DNA from: G965233625 sp965233625 | GTDB lineage: Bacteria > Planctomycetota > Planctomycetia > Pirellulales > Pirellulaceae | Length of the DNA: 64,000 bases | Direction: 5' to 3' | Assembly: GCA_965233625.1 (NCBI GenBank) | Contig: OZ247499.1 | Location: 6,820,001 to 6,884,000, forward strand | In this document: piece by piece, positions 35,001 to 44,264 of the stretch | How the letters are laid out: each line of letters opens with the position of its first letter | How positions within the stretch are numbered: the first letter of the stretch is position 1 | Program-made: the position numbers and the translations under genes | The notes under the pieces: model-generated | The model's database searches: none | Told to the model about the DNA's origin: nothing | Seen by the model: only the letters and a program-made list of their open reading frames with translations

Positions 35001-37861
35001 ACGCGGTCGAGTCCTAATTCCCAGTCCAGCGTGCCGTCCTCGGCATGCAGTTCCACCAGCCGTGTTTCGTCTTCTGTCATTCCGACCGCGTACAGCCGGT
35101 TGCCAACGGGCAGCGGCGGCCCAAGGAAAAACACGCCGGCTAGTGGATCGTCGCTGCCGGTGGCCGGACCGCCCTGCTCCCACAGAACTTTACCGGTTTT
35201 CAGATCGTACGCCGTCAGGCGGTTGTGGCCGTTGACCAGGCCCGAGTCCAGACGCTGGCGGCCCGAAGGCGTCACAACCAGGCGTTCAGCCTCGGTGGTC
35301 AGCGGGAAGGCAAGATCGTCAATCACATACAGCCGTTCGCCGTCGCTGCTCATCCGGCCGAAGGTATGGTCGCCCCAGGCACGTCGCGATAGTGCATCGC
35401 GAAGCGGCGTCGAGAGCTTCTGTTTACTTTCAGGTTTGCCATGATCGATCAGGTGGCGGAGACTGTCGTAGTGTTCCGAGTACCACAATGTTTCGTTGGT
35501 TTTCAGATCAACAGCGGTCGTCCGCGAAGGCGTGCGGAAGACCAGCGTGTCGCCAATGATCAGCGGCGAATAACTGGGGTCCAGCGAGCGATGTTTTTTG
35601 ATCAGCTCGGCTTCAATCGTTGCGATGTGTTTGTGAATGTCATCATCGGTCGATGCTCTGGCGAGTTGCACCGGCTGCAAGTAAGGACCGGCCTGTCCGC
35701 TGGTGGTGTTGCGGTCGGCGCCGCCACGGAACATTGGCCAGCCGCCATCGCGTTTTTCACGCAGCGGCCCCGTAATGGCAGCCAACCATGGCAGCGCCTT
35801 GGCGGGTGAATTGAACAGCGGAATCCGTGCACTGCCGGCGCGGAGCGTGGCGTCTGGTTTACGGCTCTTAAGGTCCAGCAGCACTTCCTCAGCGCGGGTG
35901 CTGTCACCGGCCAAGGCCCAGCAGGAAGCGAGTTTGACGGAAAGCCCGGGTTCAAAACGGTCGAGGTCGCGGCGGCTGCGTTTGATGCGTTCAAAGTAAA
36001 CGGCCGCCCGTGACAGATGCCCGTGATCCAGGAAGTGGCAGCCTGCCAGATACGCGGCTTCAGCTCCGGCCCGCGTATGGAAGTAGCTGCGTGAGGTCGC
36101 CATGATGGCGTCGAAATCGCGTTCGCGAATGGCTTTCCGCAGGGCGGCTTCTGCCTGTGCGCCGAAGTGACGTTCGTATTCGGCCAGCCCTTCGGCAGGG
36201 ATGTCGTCGAGTATCCGGCCGGCTGCTGCTTTCAATCCACGCGAAAGCGGCATCGTACGGACTGGCTTGAAGGAGTAGTCCTCTTCCAGTTCCAGGATCT
36301 GCCCCAGCGTCAGCGTGGCGCTGGAATATTCACCTTCAGCGATGCGTTCGCGGGCGAGTTTCAGGGCACGAACCAGCGGGCGGTCGGCGCGGTTCAGATC
36401 ATTCTTGCCGCCGTCGCTATCTTCAGTGTCGTCTTGAGGGTTCTTCATCCCGAACACGCCAAAGATGTTGAACGCGTTGTTGCCCTGCTTCGGCGCCTCG
36501 GCAAGACGCTGCGGCGCTTCTTTTCGCAGACGCTCTACTTCGGGCGGCGTTTCGGGCAGTTTGTTTTTGGCGACCCATTCTTCCCACTTCTTAAAGGCTG
36601 CCTCGCGGGCGGCTTTGCCGTCGAACGAGAAATAGCTCGAACTCATCGTAGATGTCGGGCTTTTCTTCATGCGGTCAAAAGCAGACTTCGCCCGCGACAT
36701 GCCATAATCTTCAAACTTCTGCCCCGTCAGATAGATGAGCCAGCCCATCGCGACGTCGCGCAGCTCAATCTTGACGGTTTCGCTTTTGTTATTGACCCGC
36801 ACCACACGCTGCGTGCACATGGTGGTGTCGTCGAGCATGGAGGTGAAGAAGCCCGCGTACTCTTTGCCGCCGATCTGTCCGACGGCGCTCAGGCAGTAGG
36901 CGCGATAGTTAGCGTGCGTGTTTTTGTCGCGGACGGCGATCTGTGCGAATTCCAGTCCTTCTTTGATGTTGTGCTGCCGGGCGAAGATCAGTTTGCGTTG
37001 CAGCATGGCGGTGCCAAATTCACGCAGCATCCACTTACCTGCAACCTTGCGAAGTGGCTGCGAGAACTCGCCCGTTTTGATTTTCGCGGCGAGGTCTTTG
37101 GTGTTAATCAGCGAAGACCAGTACGAATTGGCAATCAGTTCGGGTGGCAGCTTCAAGCTGCGGTCAGAAACGATAAACATCATCGCCGCGACCGAAGCGG
37201 CCGACGGCTGTTGCTTCAGACGCGTGTCACGGTTGTTCATCTTCTGGTAGACACTGCGGAAGCGCGTGCGGAACGCATCGGCAGCGGCGCCGGGACCGGC
37301 AGCGGCGGACGCCATCAGGCCGCGCTCTTCGGTCAGCATCTCAGCAAACAGCGCGCGGGCGTTGTCATCATCGCCGGCTATCTGGCGGTAGCGTTCCCAG
37401 CCCGGCAGGTTGTGATTGTGTTCGTGCTTCGTATCGACGATGAAAGCTTGCAGGCGGATCTGAAAGTCTTCCTCCAGAACATCGCCCAGAATCCGCCGCG
37501 ATGCCCGGCGCACTTCTGCGTCTTCGTGCTTCAGCCCGGCAAGCAACGCCTCTTGAGCCTGATAGCCCATGTTGCCCAGATCTCGCGTGGCGTGCACCCG
37601 CGTCTGAAAATCATTGCTGCCCAGTTTCTGCACCAGTTCTTCGGCAGAGAGTCCCGCCAGTGGCGAGGGCGCCTCTTTGGGCTGGGATTCCTCTGGCTTG
37701 CTCTCTGCGGGTTCTGGCGGCGCGGTTGCTGCGGAGGCTGGTTCAGGCGGCTCGTCTGCGAGTGTGGCGGACGGCAGCGTGAACATGGTCGTCAGCGCGA
37801 CGGCGGTAACCAGCAGGGGCAGCCGGAACGTCATCAAGGGTGAAGCAGTGGAAGGCGCCAT
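32042..37861 (-). CDS. Very large secreted protein: HEAT, TPR-like and two PQQ-type beta-propellers
   Basis: This is a 1939-aa protein. Residues 1-35 are a signal peptide, then a Pro/Glu-rich spacer. A HEAT-like segment is at about 70-130, followed by a long helical region to 650 with a DRFEPGLSVKLASCWALAGD block. A first PQQ-like beta-propeller spans about 700-1180 (MFRGGADRNTTSGQAG is the typical entry), then TPR-like helices to about 1400, then a second propeller from about 1500 to the C-terminus. GGAG 6 bases before the ATG supports the start. It is paralogous to the 1612-aa protein at 56745. Its size suggests an extracytoplasmic scaffold. Function is unknown. Confidence 0.88.
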   Translation of the reverse strand: MAPSTASPLMTFRLPLLVTAVALTTMFTLPSATLADEPPEPASAATAPPEPAESKPEESQPKEAPSPLAGLSAEELVQKLGSNDFQTRVHATRDLGNMGYQAQEALLAGLKHEDAEVRRASRRILGDVLEEDFQIRLQAFIVDTKHEHNHNLPGWERYRQIAGDDDNARALFAEMLTEERGLMASAAAGPGAAADAFRTRFRSVYQKMNNRDTRLKQQPSAASVAAMMFIVSDRSLKLPPELIANSYWSSLINTKDLAAKIKTGEFSQPLRKVAGKWMLREFGTAMLQRKLIFARQHNIKEGLEFAQIAVRDKNTHANYRAYCLSAVGQIGGKEYAGFFTSMLDDTTMCTQRVVRVNNKSETVKIELRDVAMGWLIYLTGQKFEDYGMSRAKSAFDRMKKSPTSTMSSSYFSFDGKAAREAAFKKWEEWVAKNKLPETPPEVERLRKEAPQRLAEAPKQGNNAFNIFGVFGMKNPQDDTEDSDGGKNDLNRADRPLVRALKLARERIAEGEYSSATLTLGQILELEEDYSFKPVRTMPLSRGLKAAAGRILDDIPAEGLAEYERHFGAQAEAALRKAIRERDFDAIMATSRSYFHTRAGAEAAYLAGCHFLDHGHLSRAAVYFERIKRSRRDLDRFEPGLSVKLASCWALAGDSTRAEEVLLDLKSRKPDATLRAGSARIPLFNSPAKALPWLAAITGPLREKRDGGWPMFRGGADRNTTSGQAGPYLQPVQLARASTDDDIHKHIATIEAELIKKHRSLDPSYSPLIIGDTLVFRTPSRTTAVDLKTNETLWYSEHYDSLRHLIDHGKPESKQKLSTPLRDALSRRAWGDHTFGRMSSDGERLYVIDDLAFPLTTEAERLVVTPSGRQRLDSGLVNGHNRLTAYDLKTGKVLWEQGGPATGSDDPLAGVFFLGPPLPVGNRLYAVGMTEDETRLVELHAEDGTLDWELGLDRVKPQIPFYLLVYFPPWAMEDPARRSGASPSAGDGVMVCPVSAKDFVAVDLTTRSVLWTFQTEEEVENFNPRMGNFWQQQLNEKMKNRDRHRWSDNSVTISNGRALLTPAGSEKMYCVDLRDGTVMWTAGRRDGIYIAGVVDENVIVVGRAGIWGLKLNDGTPVWPATTSQLPGGATPSGRGYISGSTCFVPLSTGEVAGFDVKTGLFTSRTRSRKPITPGNLVAANGVVISQSGGEVNRFETLDGVIQEISDRLAANKEDHEARLKLAELMLSRGELRGAVGHLKQLIDTPQSARASDLLGEAFIDGIRSDFEWFSALADEIKAPAITSPAGLEYHRNLAEAYAVAGQSEKAFETFLKVLVHDKSEPSLDHVASLQQARSDRWMTAQLRDLIQRAPAASQEAMRSKIEELAATHNNTSLLEASSLLASNAFQLQQAVKLIEGKKHLEAEQLLVRIARHSEGAAQREAYARLAALLDSVGRVQASARYYRYMAKHWPGEICLDGKTGDRLASTVSNPEVRRRIENTSMWEQGRVDSKHETKTTSLSYMYPIHIVRRGDIHEPDVQLEIDSSGGKLSVFNATGNLRGSVTLGTAYSGWRYNSAVYSYAQGHLSGHILLLWIGDRACAVDLMAATPKLLWTHKTISTVQVYPGITSTPPAWMRTVRNYEKPIASQFTPLAYTADTAVFQHQNELWGVDILTGKKFWSTELSAEFCDIFADEEQVYACPRGATIATAFHSIDGRQLDGVEVTPREQRLSINGSHVSNWTSTEDGAVITYTRLGEPEKTLWKREYEAGSYAYALSATEIAIKQRDGKFEIIDGSTGELKLSGELPKQEGFDGLLVWPTVNGYMILVNSSELQLPNPGNPFVLRSSIMGSIRANGYVAEIAADSGELLWLQKLKSQTIRPTIPVDAPVLTCLAMLRQQVNTSWRTNYNLLMIDRRNGKLLHDYNSTSSNNVFAFDADLAKQTFTVRSRRTTHTYTFKQKEAK

Positions 37862-37966
37862 GCAGCACTCCAGATAATGGACTCCGGCGGAATGGGTCGA
37901 TAGTTCCCACCCGGCGGAGCGAAGGTTATTGTGGACTTACCTTTAGTGTAACGGCTCGCCCCTCAA

Positions 37967-39745
37967 ATGTCCCGTCTGTACGAGGCAGAGTTGCCAACGA
38001 ATTTTCATCGCCGGACCCTACTCTTTGCCCCGCTTGCCCTGGCTTCGGGCTGCGCGGCTCCTACAAAGAACGTCCGCGTGGCGACGGTGCGCCGTGGAAA
38101 GCCGTGGTTCCGTCTGCTGGAATATTACGACCAGCATTTTGACACCGTGCGGAATATGCTGCTTCTACCGTTTGCATCGCCGGGCTATCACAGCCGGATT
38201 GAGGGAGGCAGCCCGGTGCACCCGGTTCGCGAATCGTTCATCTACGCCCTCGCCTTGTTGCAGCGTGGCAATCCATCCGACCAAGAACGCGCTGCGGCGA
38301 TCCTCAAGGCAGTGCTGCCGTTGCAGGATAAAACGCCGGGTAGCCCCACGTGCGGCGTCTGGCCATGGCTGCTGGAAGAATCTCTGGCGGAGATGGATGC
38401 TCCTGACTTGAACTGGGCCGATTTCTGCGGCGCCAGCGCGGGGCACATTGTCACCCGGCACAGCACGCAACTTCCGCCGCCGCTGCTGCAGAATTTGAAG
38501 CACAGCCTGAAGCTCGCCGCCCAGGCCATCCGCCGCCGTGATGTGAAGCCGGGCTATACCAACATCGCCATCATGGGCGGCGGCGTCTGTGTGGTGGCAG
38601 GCGAGCAACTGCAAGATAACGCGCTGCTGGACTACGGCCGCAAACGGCTGGAAAGTGTGGTGCAGTTCACGCAGCGGACCGGCGGTTTCAACGAATACAA
38701 CAGCCCGCCTTACGCCAAAGTGGTCATCGCCGAATGTGAACGCACTTTGCAATTGGCCAAAGATCTTCGTGCCCGGACAGCCGCCGAGACCATCCGCTTT
38801 CTAGCGTGGGAAACGGTCGCCCGCAGTTTTCATCTGCCAACGCAACAATGGGCCGGCCCGCATTCGCGGAACTCACGCGTCCGGTTGCGGACCAGTAGCG
38901 TCGAATTCATCCGCACGCGCACCGGCGCCGCGATTACGCCGCACCCCACAATGCAGAACGGGCCGCCACGCGGCTACGCCGTGGTCGCCGCCCGCCGCTG
39001 TCCCGCCCACCTGCTGCACCATTTTCAGCAGCCGCCCACCGCGCCTCAGCAGCAACGCCGCACGTTTCAGCGAGACCGTTCACGCCAGCCAATGATTCAA
39101 GGCGTGACCTGGCAGGACGATGTTGCCTGCCTGGGCAGCGTGAACCGTTCTTCCTTCTGGACCCAGCGCAAACCGCTGATCGCCTACTGGCGTACGGACG
39201 CAGATCCCGCCGTCGTCTTCCGCGTCCGCTTCCTGCACGACGGTCGCGACTTCGCCTCGATGGGCCTTAACACGCAGCAACTCGGCCCGCGCGTGCTGGC
39301 CGCCATCCATTCGCTAACCGGACAAGGCGACTGGCACCCGTCCCTGGACCGCCCCGCAAAAGGCGTTTTTTCCGCAACCGATTTACGCCTGCGATGCGAA
39401 TTACTGGGCGAAGACGCACAAGCCAAAACCATCAGCCACAACCGCTTCAGCCTCCAAGCCGGATCAAGAAAGATCGTGCTGCACACGCCGCCCGCTTCCT
39501 TTGCAGGGGCGCCGGTCGTCTGGCAACCCGGGCAGTCCGAATCGCACGCCTACGTCGACGCAGTATTTTACGCCGGCGAAAAACGCAACTTCAATTTCAG
39601 CGCACCCCTACCGGTCAACTGCGCACTAGGCATCGAACTCCTCCACCACAAAGCCGAACCCGCCACCCACGCCCCCCAGATCAACCGCCGCGCAGCCAGG
39701 TGGCGCACCAACGGCGCACTGTTGCAGGTCAAGCAGACGCCTTGA
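37967..39745 (+). CDS. Probable lipoprotein of unknown function
   Basis: This 592-aa protein has an N-terminal RRTLLFAPLALASGCAAP signal with an LASGC lipobox. The first half is helix-rich with GVWPWLLEESLAEMDAPDLNWADF, reminiscent of the (alpha/alpha)6 toroid of some polysaccharide-degrading enzymes. The second half is beta-rich (FRVRFLHDGRDF, VLHTPPASFAGAP). That pattern would suit a lyase-like or glycan-acting protein, but no catalytic signature is clear. It diverges from the 1939-aa gene and converges with the next gene at a palindromic repeat. Confidence 0.65.
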   Translation: MSRLYEAELPTNFHRRTLLFAPLALASGCAAPTKNVRVATVRRGKPWFRLLEYYDQHFDTVRNMLLLPFASPGYHSRIEGGSPVHPVRESFIYALALLQRGNPSDQERAAAILKAVLPLQDKTPGSPTCGVWPWLLEESLAEMDAPDLNWADFCGASAGHIVTRHSTQLPPPLLQNLKHSLKLAAQAIRRRDVKPGYTNIAIMGGGVCVVAGEQLQDNALLDYGRKRLESVVQFTQRTGGFNEYNSPPYAKVVIAECERTLQLAKDLRARTAAETIRFLAWETVARSFHLPTQQWAGPHSRNSRVRLRTSSVEFIRTRTGAAITPHPTMQNGPPRGYAVVAARRCPAHLLHHFQQPPTAPQQQRRTFQRDRSRQPMIQGVTWQDDVACLGSVNRSSFWTQRKPLIAYWRTDADPAVVFRVRFLHDGRDFASMGLNTQQLGPRVLAAIHSLTGQGDWHPSLDRPAKGVFSATDLRLRCELLGEDAQAKTISHNRFSLQAGSRKIVLHTPPASFAGAPVVWQPGQSESHAYVDAVFYAGEKRNFNFSAPLPVNCALGIELLHHKAEPATHAPQINRRAARWRTNGALLQVKQTP

Positions 39746-39758
39746 ATCACCTTCCGGC

Positions 39759-39783
39759 CGTAGGGCAGGCGCCTGCCTGCCGC
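39759..39783. repeat. Palindromic intergenic repeat, copy 4
   Basis: CGTAGGGCAGGCGCCTGCCT then GCCGC, the reverse-oriented form of the copies at 11298 and 13730, between convergent genes. Confidence 0.8.
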
Positions 39784-39826
39784 GAGCTAGATAGCGCCGG
39801 TTGAAGCAACTGTTTCCACACGCCGC

Positions 39827-41563
39827 TTAACGGGAGAATCCATCAATAGAGGGTAGCAGTTTGATGATGCGGCCGCGGGGGATGACTCCGGCTAGGGAGA
39901 CCGGGGCTGCTAACTGGTGCACGCCGGCGTTGCCTGCCTGGTCGCGGACTTCCAGCCGCAGATAGACCTGCGAGGGGATGCTGCTGTCTAACTTCCAGAA
40001 GTAGCGGCCGGTGTTGGGCAGGCTGGAAGCGATGATTGTCCAGGGGCCATCCTGTTTGGCGGCGAACGAAAGCGTGACGCCGCGTTCGACCAGATTCGCA
40101 TCGGCAGCACGCCAGTTGATTTCCAGTTGGCCTAACCGTGAACCGGTGCCCAGCGGCGTGGAGGTGATTTCCGCCTGCGGCGACTGGCTATCAACGCCTA
40201 CCCAGATATCGGCCAGTTCGCCGGGTTTAGGCGCCTGTCCGGCCAGCCCGTTGGCGGCGGTGATCACAATGGTGAAGCCGTACACGCCGTCGGCGTCAAC
40301 CTTCACATGAATGGGGCTGGTCTGGTCGTCGTCGGTGGCCCACTTCTGCCAGGTGCCGCCGCCGTTGCGGGTGATGTACAGGTCAACGCTCGATACACCG
40401 CTTGGGCCGACTGAATCCACATCGTACGAAAGCTTGAAATTCCGGCTGCCCGTCATCTGCGGCAACTGCCCGGGAGGAAGCCCGCCTGGGAAGCTTGGCG
40501 CCCGCATCGATTCCAGGGGTTGCCGTGCGCCGGTGGCAGCGGGCACAGGAAGCACGCCTGCACTGCCGGGCACGGTGGAAACCGGCAGCCGGCGGTCCGT
40601 TGGCGTCGAAACAATGCGATGCGCCCGCGCGGGCGGAAGTTCGCCCGGTTGAACCGGCGTCTTCACCCCTGGCCACTGCCCTGCGGCAGGCCCTGCTGGA
40701 TTGTGTGCAGCCGGTGGAGTGGCTGGCGGTGTTGAAACCAGTGGTTGCCGGGCTGGTGGATTCTGCGCGGGCGCTGGTGGATTCTGCACCGGCGGCTGAG
40801 GCGTGAAGGCGACGCCCGATGGCGGTTGCGAGGGCGGCTGTTCCGGCGAGGTAATCGGCGGCGGCGATGCCGGTGAACGTGAGGCGAACGCCGGCAGCAG
40901 CAGACGACGGCTGACAATCGCTTCATTCCCGGCAGCGTCGCTGATGCGCGCCCGGACGTTGATGGTGCGTGAATCCGTCCGCGGCCACCAGTTCATCGTG
41001 TTTTTGGCCACACCGGGAATCTGCGTGCTCGAGGCTTCCGCCGCTACCTGGCGCCAGTTTTTGTCGCCCTGGGGCTGATATTCGATCTTCAGCGTGCGGT
41101 CATCCAGTTGACCATCGATTGCGGTCCACGTGGCCTTCACTTCGCCGCTGCGTAGAACTTCGGCCACAAACTCAAAGCTTGGCGCCGTGGTGTCAACGAT
41201 CACCTTCTGTTCGGGCTGCAAGTTGGCAGGTTGAATTCCCGCCGTGGCCCGTGTGACGCTATGCAGGGCGAACCAGTATTCGCCGTCTGCATCGGCGCGG
41301 AAGCGGAACTGCCCGGCGTCTGGCTTCTGCCGGTCGTAGAAATTCCATTTGGCGCCGCGGTTGGCAGAAACATAAAGCTGCAATTCAAGCGGCTGAAAGC
41401 CCGGCGGGTTCACAAACGGGATCAGGAACGTGTTCTGCCGGGTCACCAGAGGTTTCAGCGGAGCGGCCGGCTGCGTGGCGGCGGGCTGTGCTTGCGCAAT
41501 GCTACCAGCGCACGCTAGCAGTGCAGATAGCAGTAGCCACAGATACCGTCGCAGAGTTTGCAT
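39827..41563 (-). CDS. Secreted Pro-rich protein with two beta-sandwich-like modules
   Basis: This 578-aa protein starts at 41563, 7 bases after AGGAAGGG, and has a signal peptide (LLSALLACAGSIAQA). Residues 35-240 and 365-560 look like similar Ig/Fn3-like modules (LQLYVSANRGAKWNFYD, VDLYITRNGGGTWQKWA). Between them lies a Pro/Ala-rich linker (about 240-360). It is likely exported and perhaps adhesive or scaffold-like. Function is not known. The frame is open 27 bases further upstream, but the ribosome site supports 41563. Confidence 0.78.
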   Translation of the reverse strand: MQTLRRYLWLLLSALLACAGSIAQAQPAATQPAAPLKPLVTRQNTFLIPFVNPPGFQPLELQLYVSANRGAKWNFYDRQKPDAGQFRFRADADGEYWFALHSVTRATAGIQPANLQPEQKVIVDTTAPSFEFVAEVLRSGEVKATWTAIDGQLDDRTLKIEYQPQGDKNWRQVAAEASSTQIPGVAKNTMNWWPRTDSRTINVRARISDAAGNEAIVSRRLLLPAFASRSPASPPPITSPEQPPSQPPSGVAFTPQPPVQNPPAPAQNPPARQPLVSTPPATPPAAHNPAGPAAGQWPGVKTPVQPGELPPARAHRIVSTPTDRRLPVSTVPGSAGVLPVPAATGARQPLESMRAPSFPGGLPPGQLPQMTGSRNFKLSYDVDSVGPSGVSSVDLYITRNGGGTWQKWATDDDQTSPIHVKVDADGVYGFTIVITAANGLAGQAPKPGELADIWVGVDSQSPQAEITSTPLGTGSRLGQLEINWRAADANLVERGVTLSFAAKQDGPWTIIASSLPNTGRYFWKLDSSIPSQVYLRLEVRDQAGNAGVHQLAAPVSLAGVIPRGRIIKLLPSIDGFSR

Positions 41564-41752
41564 AAGGATTCCCTTCCTGACGCCGCTCAACTCAACCTCT
41601 CCGGCGCGCAGAGGCGCCGTCCTTGGGCTATCGGCGGTCCGGGCTGCCGCGCTTGAAAGCCGTGCCGGGAGGTGGGGTCAGGTAAGAAACGATCCCCACC
41701 CAAGCGTTAAATCTTCACTCGCCGGCACATTCTTCCAGGCTGAGGGCAGCCG

Positions 41753-44179
41753 CTACTTCGTCTGGAAAGGCTGGCTGACTGCGACTTCGGCAAGCAAGTC
41801 CTGCAAGCGGTAGCCGTCTTTGGCAAACTGCTCCGTCAACTGCTCCACCGCGTCACGGTCTTGCAGTTCGATGTCGCGGCCCAGAGCGTAGGTCAGCAGC
41901 TTTTTAACGATGGCGGCGGCGAATAGATTCTTGCGCTGTTGCAGCAGGTGCTGTTTCAGCCCCTCAACGCCGTCGATCTCGTCGCCGCTGGGCAGCGTGG
42001 CAGTTGCTTCCACGGCGAGCGCCGGGCGACGGCGGTTGCGTGGCGCCGTCACTTTCTCGCGATAGCGGCCCGTTGCATCGTAGTGTTCAAAAGCGATGCC
42101 CCACGGATCAATGCCGCGATGGCAGTTGTTGCAGGATTCTTTTTTACGATGCACCTCAAGCTGCCGCTTTAACGAAAGGCCCGCCAGATCCGGCTCGGAC
42201 GGATCGAGGTCCGGCACATCTGGCGGTGGTGGCGCCGGGGGCGAATCCAGCAAGCGGTCCAGCACCCACACCGCCCGCTTAATCGGGTGCGAATCTTCCC
42301 CGTTTGAGTTTGCCAGCAGAAAGCTGCCCTGCGTCAGCAGTCCGCCACGACGGCTTCCTTCCGGCAGAGCAACCCGTTGAAAATCAACGCCCGGCGGCGG
42401 ATTCTCCAGGCCGTAGTGTTTTGCCAGCCGGTGATTCAGCATTGCAAAACGCGCATCCAGCAGTTGCATGCAGCTGGCGTTGCTGTGCAGAATTTCGCCG
42501 AAGAACAACTGCGTCTCCCGCTGCATGTCCGCCTTCAACTGGTCATCAAATCCTGGATGAAACTCCGGGTTGACGGCCACGCGGTCTACCGCGGCCAGGT
42601 CCAGCCACTGGCTGGTGAAGTGCCGGACAAACGCATCGCACTTCGGATCAGCCAGCATCCGCGCGACTTGCTGCTTCATCACCTCTGGCGCAGTCAGCTT
42701 GCCAGCGGCGGCCAGATCAAACAACGGCTGGTCGGGCATCGTACTCCACAGGAAATACGATAGACGCGTTGCCAGTTCGTAATTGTCCAGCTTCTGCCCG
42801 CTCTGCGGATGCGGCTCTGTGAGATAGAGGAATTCCGGCGAGACCAGCGACATTGCCAGCACTTCGCGCATCGTCAGTTCCAGCGATTCCATATCGGGGC
42901 GAATCTGCCGGTAATACTTCATCAGGGCGTCAACACTTTTCGCCGCTGCTGGTTTGCGGTAAGCACGCGTGATGAACCGCTGGATGACTTCGCGGGCGTA
43001 ACTTGCTTCGTCGCTTTGATTTTCTGATTCAAAGAGGATCGCTGTGTGGCTGGCCGGCGGCCACTGTGGCAGATAGGGGCCTTCAAATTCCACCTTCTCG
43101 ATGTGGATTGTGGGTTGGGTTTCGTCAAGTTTGACTTCTTCGCCCTTCTTCTGCTTCTTGCGTTTGAAAGAGACGCCCTTCGGTGCGTCGTGATACAGCG
43201 TTATCTGAAAGCCGGGGAATTTCGGGTTCTTGCCAGGTAAGGGGAAGTCTTCGATCCGGGGGCGGAATTCGTAAACGCGCGGTGCATTGGCGGATGTTGT
43301 GATATCGACCGTCACAAGGTTTGCTTCGGGTGCGCGGGTATCAGCACGCAGGCCCATCGCAATACGTAACTGGGGATGCGGCGACGTGGCGCCTGGCTCT
43401 GCGTCCGCGGCGGGCTTGGCGGGTGTTGCGCCGGCGTGGATACGCACGAGGATTTCGCCTTCGCGCGGGAAATCCAGCGTGCGGAAGATGAAGCGGTCGC
43501 CGTATTGAAGCTGGCTGGTGACGTCGCCTTTTTTGCGCCGCACTGCGTCGCTCTTGGCGACTTCTTTACGATGCACCGTGGGTTTTTTGCCCGTGACAAT
43601 CGCCTGGTTCAAGCCCCGTCGTGCTGCCTTGAGGTATAGCTCCAGGTGCAGTGGCGAGATGCCAAGCGAGGCGCCATTGTTTTTAAAGCCGGTCGCCGAA
43701 GGCGGGTCGGGCGGCAGGTTGGCGGCGAAGTTCAGGTTCACGCCCAGTAGATCGCGCATCGTGTTGTTGTATTCGTAAGTGGTCATCCGCCGCAGAACCA
43801 CTTCACCATCGGTGCTGCGTTTCTCGCGGGCGGCGCGCCGGAGTTCTTCCGTCATCCAGCTTGTGACGGCCTGTCGCGCTGCGGCCGGTAGTTGCTTGGC
43901 TTCCTGCGGCGGCATTTCGCCCAGGTTGAGTTTGTTCAGAATGTCGTGCCACGTTTCAGCATCGTTACCGCGGACCATATCCGGGTTGAGCGTATCGATC
44001 CGCAGATCCGCTTCCTGCAGTGCCGGGCCGTGACACTGGTAACAGTACGTTTTCAGCGCGGGCTGAACGGTCTTTTTAAATGCATCTTCCGCCACGGTCT
44101 GGCCGGGCGTAAGCAACGCTAGACTCAGGGAAACGAGCAGTGCGGGCTGCCAGGCGAAGTAAGAAAAAAGCCGGTGCAT
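41753..44179 (-). CDS. Planctomycete cytochrome-type protein (DUF1587/1595/1592/1588/1585)
   Basis: This 808-aa protein has a signal peptide then a cytochrome-like heme motif CYQCH (residues 46-50). The domain series follows with DUF1587 (TYEYNNTMRDLLGVN), DUF1595, DUF1592 (LASRLSYFLWSTMPD-like: ATRLSYFLWSTMPD), DUF1588 (CNNCHRGIDPWGIAFEHYD) and DUF1585 (TYALGRDIELQDRD). These proteins are abundant in planctomycetes and are exported; their role is unproven. They often come with a DUF1552 gene, which is missing here. ATG at 44179 was preferred to an upstream frame start that adds 27 non-signal residues. Confidence 0.9.
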   Translation of the reverse strand: MHRLFSYFAWQPALLVSLSLALLTPGQTVAEDAFKKTVQPALKTYCYQCHGPALQEADLRIDTLNPDMVRGNDAETWHDILNKLNLGEMPPQEAKQLPAAARQAVTSWMTEELRRAAREKRSTDGEVVLRRMTTYEYNNTMRDLLGVNLNFAANLPPDPPSATGFKNNGASLGISPLHLELYLKAARRGLNQAIVTGKKPTVHRKEVAKSDAVRRKKGDVTSQLQYGDRFIFRTLDFPREGEILVRIHAGATPAKPAADAEPGATSPHPQLRIAMGLRADTRAPEANLVTVDITTSANAPRVYEFRPRIEDFPLPGKNPKFPGFQITLYHDAPKGVSFKRKKQKKGEEVKLDETQPTIHIEKVEFEGPYLPQWPPASHTAILFESENQSDEASYAREVIQRFITRAYRKPAAAKSVDALMKYYRQIRPDMESLELTMREVLAMSLVSPEFLYLTEPHPQSGQKLDNYELATRLSYFLWSTMPDQPLFDLAAAGKLTAPEVMKQQVARMLADPKCDAFVRHFTSQWLDLAAVDRVAVNPEFHPGFDDQLKADMQRETQLFFGEILHSNASCMQLLDARFAMLNHRLAKHYGLENPPPGVDFQRVALPEGSRRGGLLTQGSFLLANSNGEDSHPIKRAVWVLDRLLDSPPAPPPPDVPDLDPSEPDLAGLSLKRQLEVHRKKESCNNCHRGIDPWGIAFEHYDATGRYREKVTAPRNRRRPALAVEATATLPSGDEIDGVEGLKQHLLQQRKNLFAAAIVKKLLTYALGRDIELQDRDAVEQLTEQFAKDGYRLQDLLAEVAVSQPFQTK

Positions 44180-44264
44180 GCATTCAGTCCGCGCGAGGTA
44201 GGAAGGTTGCGCTGTAAACGGTAGGAGCTTCCATCGTAGCTGTTCCGCGCGACGCTGCAAGGTT

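Noticed and set aside
36167..37843. Long open frame of 558 codons on the + strand
   Set aside because: It runs antisense to the 1939-aa gene, has no family features and arises from high GC and codon bias.
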